Positions 6,385 through 7,032 of a stretch of DNA of 7,032 nt are shown here, one piece after another (positions within the stretch are counted from its first letter, which is position 1; each line of letters begins with the position of its first letter). The notes under the pieces were generated by a model that saw only the letters and a program-made list of their open reading frames with translations, was not told the DNA's origin and made no database searches. The DNA is from Burkholderiales bacterium. GTDB lineage: Bacteria; Pseudomonadota; Gammaproteobacteria; Burkholderiales; Burkholderiaceae_C. The translations under genes were made by a program, and so were the position numbers. The stretch spans positions 1-7,032 of the forward strand of contig JANXTP010000286.1 in NCBI GenBank assembly GCA_025352345.1, in the 5' to 3' direction.

Positions 6385-6726
6385 ATGGAACACGAGATCG
6401 TCTCCCACACCGTCACCAACCTGATCATCTTCGTGCTGGCGATCTACGTCGGCTTCCACGTCGTGTGGACCGTCACGCCGGCGCTGCACACGCCGCTGAT
6501 GGCGGTGACCAATGCGCTGTCGGCGGTCGTCATCGTCGGCGCGATGCTCGCCGCGGCACTCACCGAAGGGCCGCTCGGCAAGACGATGGGCGTGCTGGCA
6601 GTGGCGCTGGCCGCGGTCAACATCTTCGGCGGCTTCCTCGTCACGCGGCGAATGCTGGAGATGTTCAAGAAGAAGGAGAAGAAAGCCCCGGCTCCCGACG
6701 ATGCAGCAGCAGGGAAAGCCAAATGA
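6385..6726 (+). CDS. pntAB: NAD(P) transhydrogenase subunit alpha, part 2 (membrane domain)
   Basis: This 113-residue membrane protein supplies the first part of the proton-channel domain II of the transhydrogenase. Three hydrophobic helices are visible at about 10-30, 36-59 and 66-86. The family stretch TPLMAVTNALS at 36-46 is present. A Lys-rich cytoplasmic tail (95-100, KKKEKK) and an Ala-rich end follow. I chose the ATG at 6385 (MEHEIVSHTVTNL) over the in-frame one at 6361, which lies inside pntAA in another frame. Four bases separate it from the pntAA stop, and only a weak purine-rich stretch precedes it. Its TGA overlaps the pntB start (ATGA, 6723-6726), so the subunits are probably made in step. 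Confidence 0.95.
   Translation: MEHEIVSHTVTNLIIFVLAIYVGFHVVWTVTPALHTPLMAVTNALSAVVIVGAMLAAALTEGPLGKTMGVLAVALAAVNIFGGFLVTRRMLEMFKKKEKKAPAPDDAAAGKAK
6711..6715 (+). promoter_or_regulatory. Ribosome binding site of pntB
   Basis: AGGGA lies seven bases before the pntB ATG at 6723, inside the 3' end of pntAB. It supports this start alongside the stop/start overlap. Confidence 0.6.
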
Positions 6727-7032
6727 GTTTGAACCTCGTCTCGCTGCTGTACCTGATCGCCAGCGTCTGCTTCATCCAGGCCTTGAAGGGCCTGAGCCAC
6801 CCGACGACCTCGATCCGCGGCAACGTCTTCGGCATGACCGGCATGGCGATCGCCGCGGTCACGACAGCGCTTTTGATCGTCAAGCTGGCCGACGGCAACG
6901 CGCTCGGCCTCGGCTGGGTGCTGCTGGGGTTGATGGTTGGTGGCGGCTACGGCGCCTATCGGGCGAAAACGGTCGAGATGACGAAGATGCCCGAGCTGGT
7001 GGCCTTCTTCCACAGCATGATCGGTCTGGCTG
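6723..7032 (+). CDS. pntB: NAD(P) transhydrogenase subunit beta (N-terminal part, runs off the window)
   Basis: The first 103 codons of the beta subunit are present. It carries the remaining membrane helices and, further downstream outside the window, the NADP(H)-binding domain III. The start MSLNLVSLLYLIASVCFIQA gives helix one. The family stretch LKGLSHPTTSIRGNVFGMTG at 21-40 follows, then two helices at about 38-55 and 62-80. KMPELVAFFHSMIGLA at 88-103 matches the conserved stretch around the channel His (H97 here), which is linked to proton translocation in this family. There is no stop or frameshift in the visible part. The full protein is usually about 460 residues. Confidence 0.95.
   Translation, partial: MSLNLVSLLYLIASVCFIQALKGLSHPTTSIRGNVFGMTGMAIAAVTTALLIVKLADGNALGLGWVLLGLMVGGGYGAYRAKTVEMTKMPELVAFFHSMIGLA

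Noticed and set aside
6444..7013. Minus-strand open frame of 189 codons over pntAB and pntB
   Set aside because: Antisense of two clearly recognised membrane subunits; no motif of its own.

Overview
The window is GC-rich, tightly packed proteobacterial chromosome. GC-dominated third codon positions, a NudJ-like Nudix gene directly followed by mnmA, and a split three-gene nicotinamide nucleotide transhydrogenase operon together suggest a betaproteobacterium of the Burkholderiales (Rubrivivax, Leptothrix or Comamonadaceae type). This placement is inferred from gene content and protein style; no database search was possible. I see no mobile element, CRISPR array, rRNA or tRNA gene.

Layout from left to right: (1) bases 2-97 on the plus strand hold the last 31 codons of an unrecognised gene. 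(2) Bases 98-157, between two convergent genes, hold two GC-rich hairpins. (3) Bases 158-5080 carry a leftward gene series. In transcription order these are a NudJ-type Nudix hydrolase, the tRNA 2-thiouridylase MnmA, a periplasmic plastocyanin-like copper protein, and a membrane-bound GGDEF-EAL cyclic-di-GMP protein with a periplasmic Cache-type sensor. NudJ/MnmA and cupredoxin/GGDEF-EAL are each joined by a 4-base ATGA stop/start overlap. The 86-base gap between the two pairs holds a hairpin and a possible -10 element. (4) A 172-base divergent region (5081-5252) carries a strong dyad and the probable promoter of the rightward genes. (5) Bases 5253-7032 encode the transhydrogenase: pntAA, pntAB and the first 103 codons of pntB, which runs off the window.

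The pnt genes encode one membrane complex that uses the proton-motive force to make NADPH from NADH. NudJ and MnmA are housekeeping nucleotide-hydrolysis and tRNA-modification functions that also sit next to each other in E. coli. The most interesting unit is the cupredoxin/GGDEF-EAL pair. A predicted exported type 1 copper protein is translationally coupled to a transmembrane c-di-GMP enzyme whose sensor faces the same compartment, which hints at copper- or redox-responsive second-messenger signalling.
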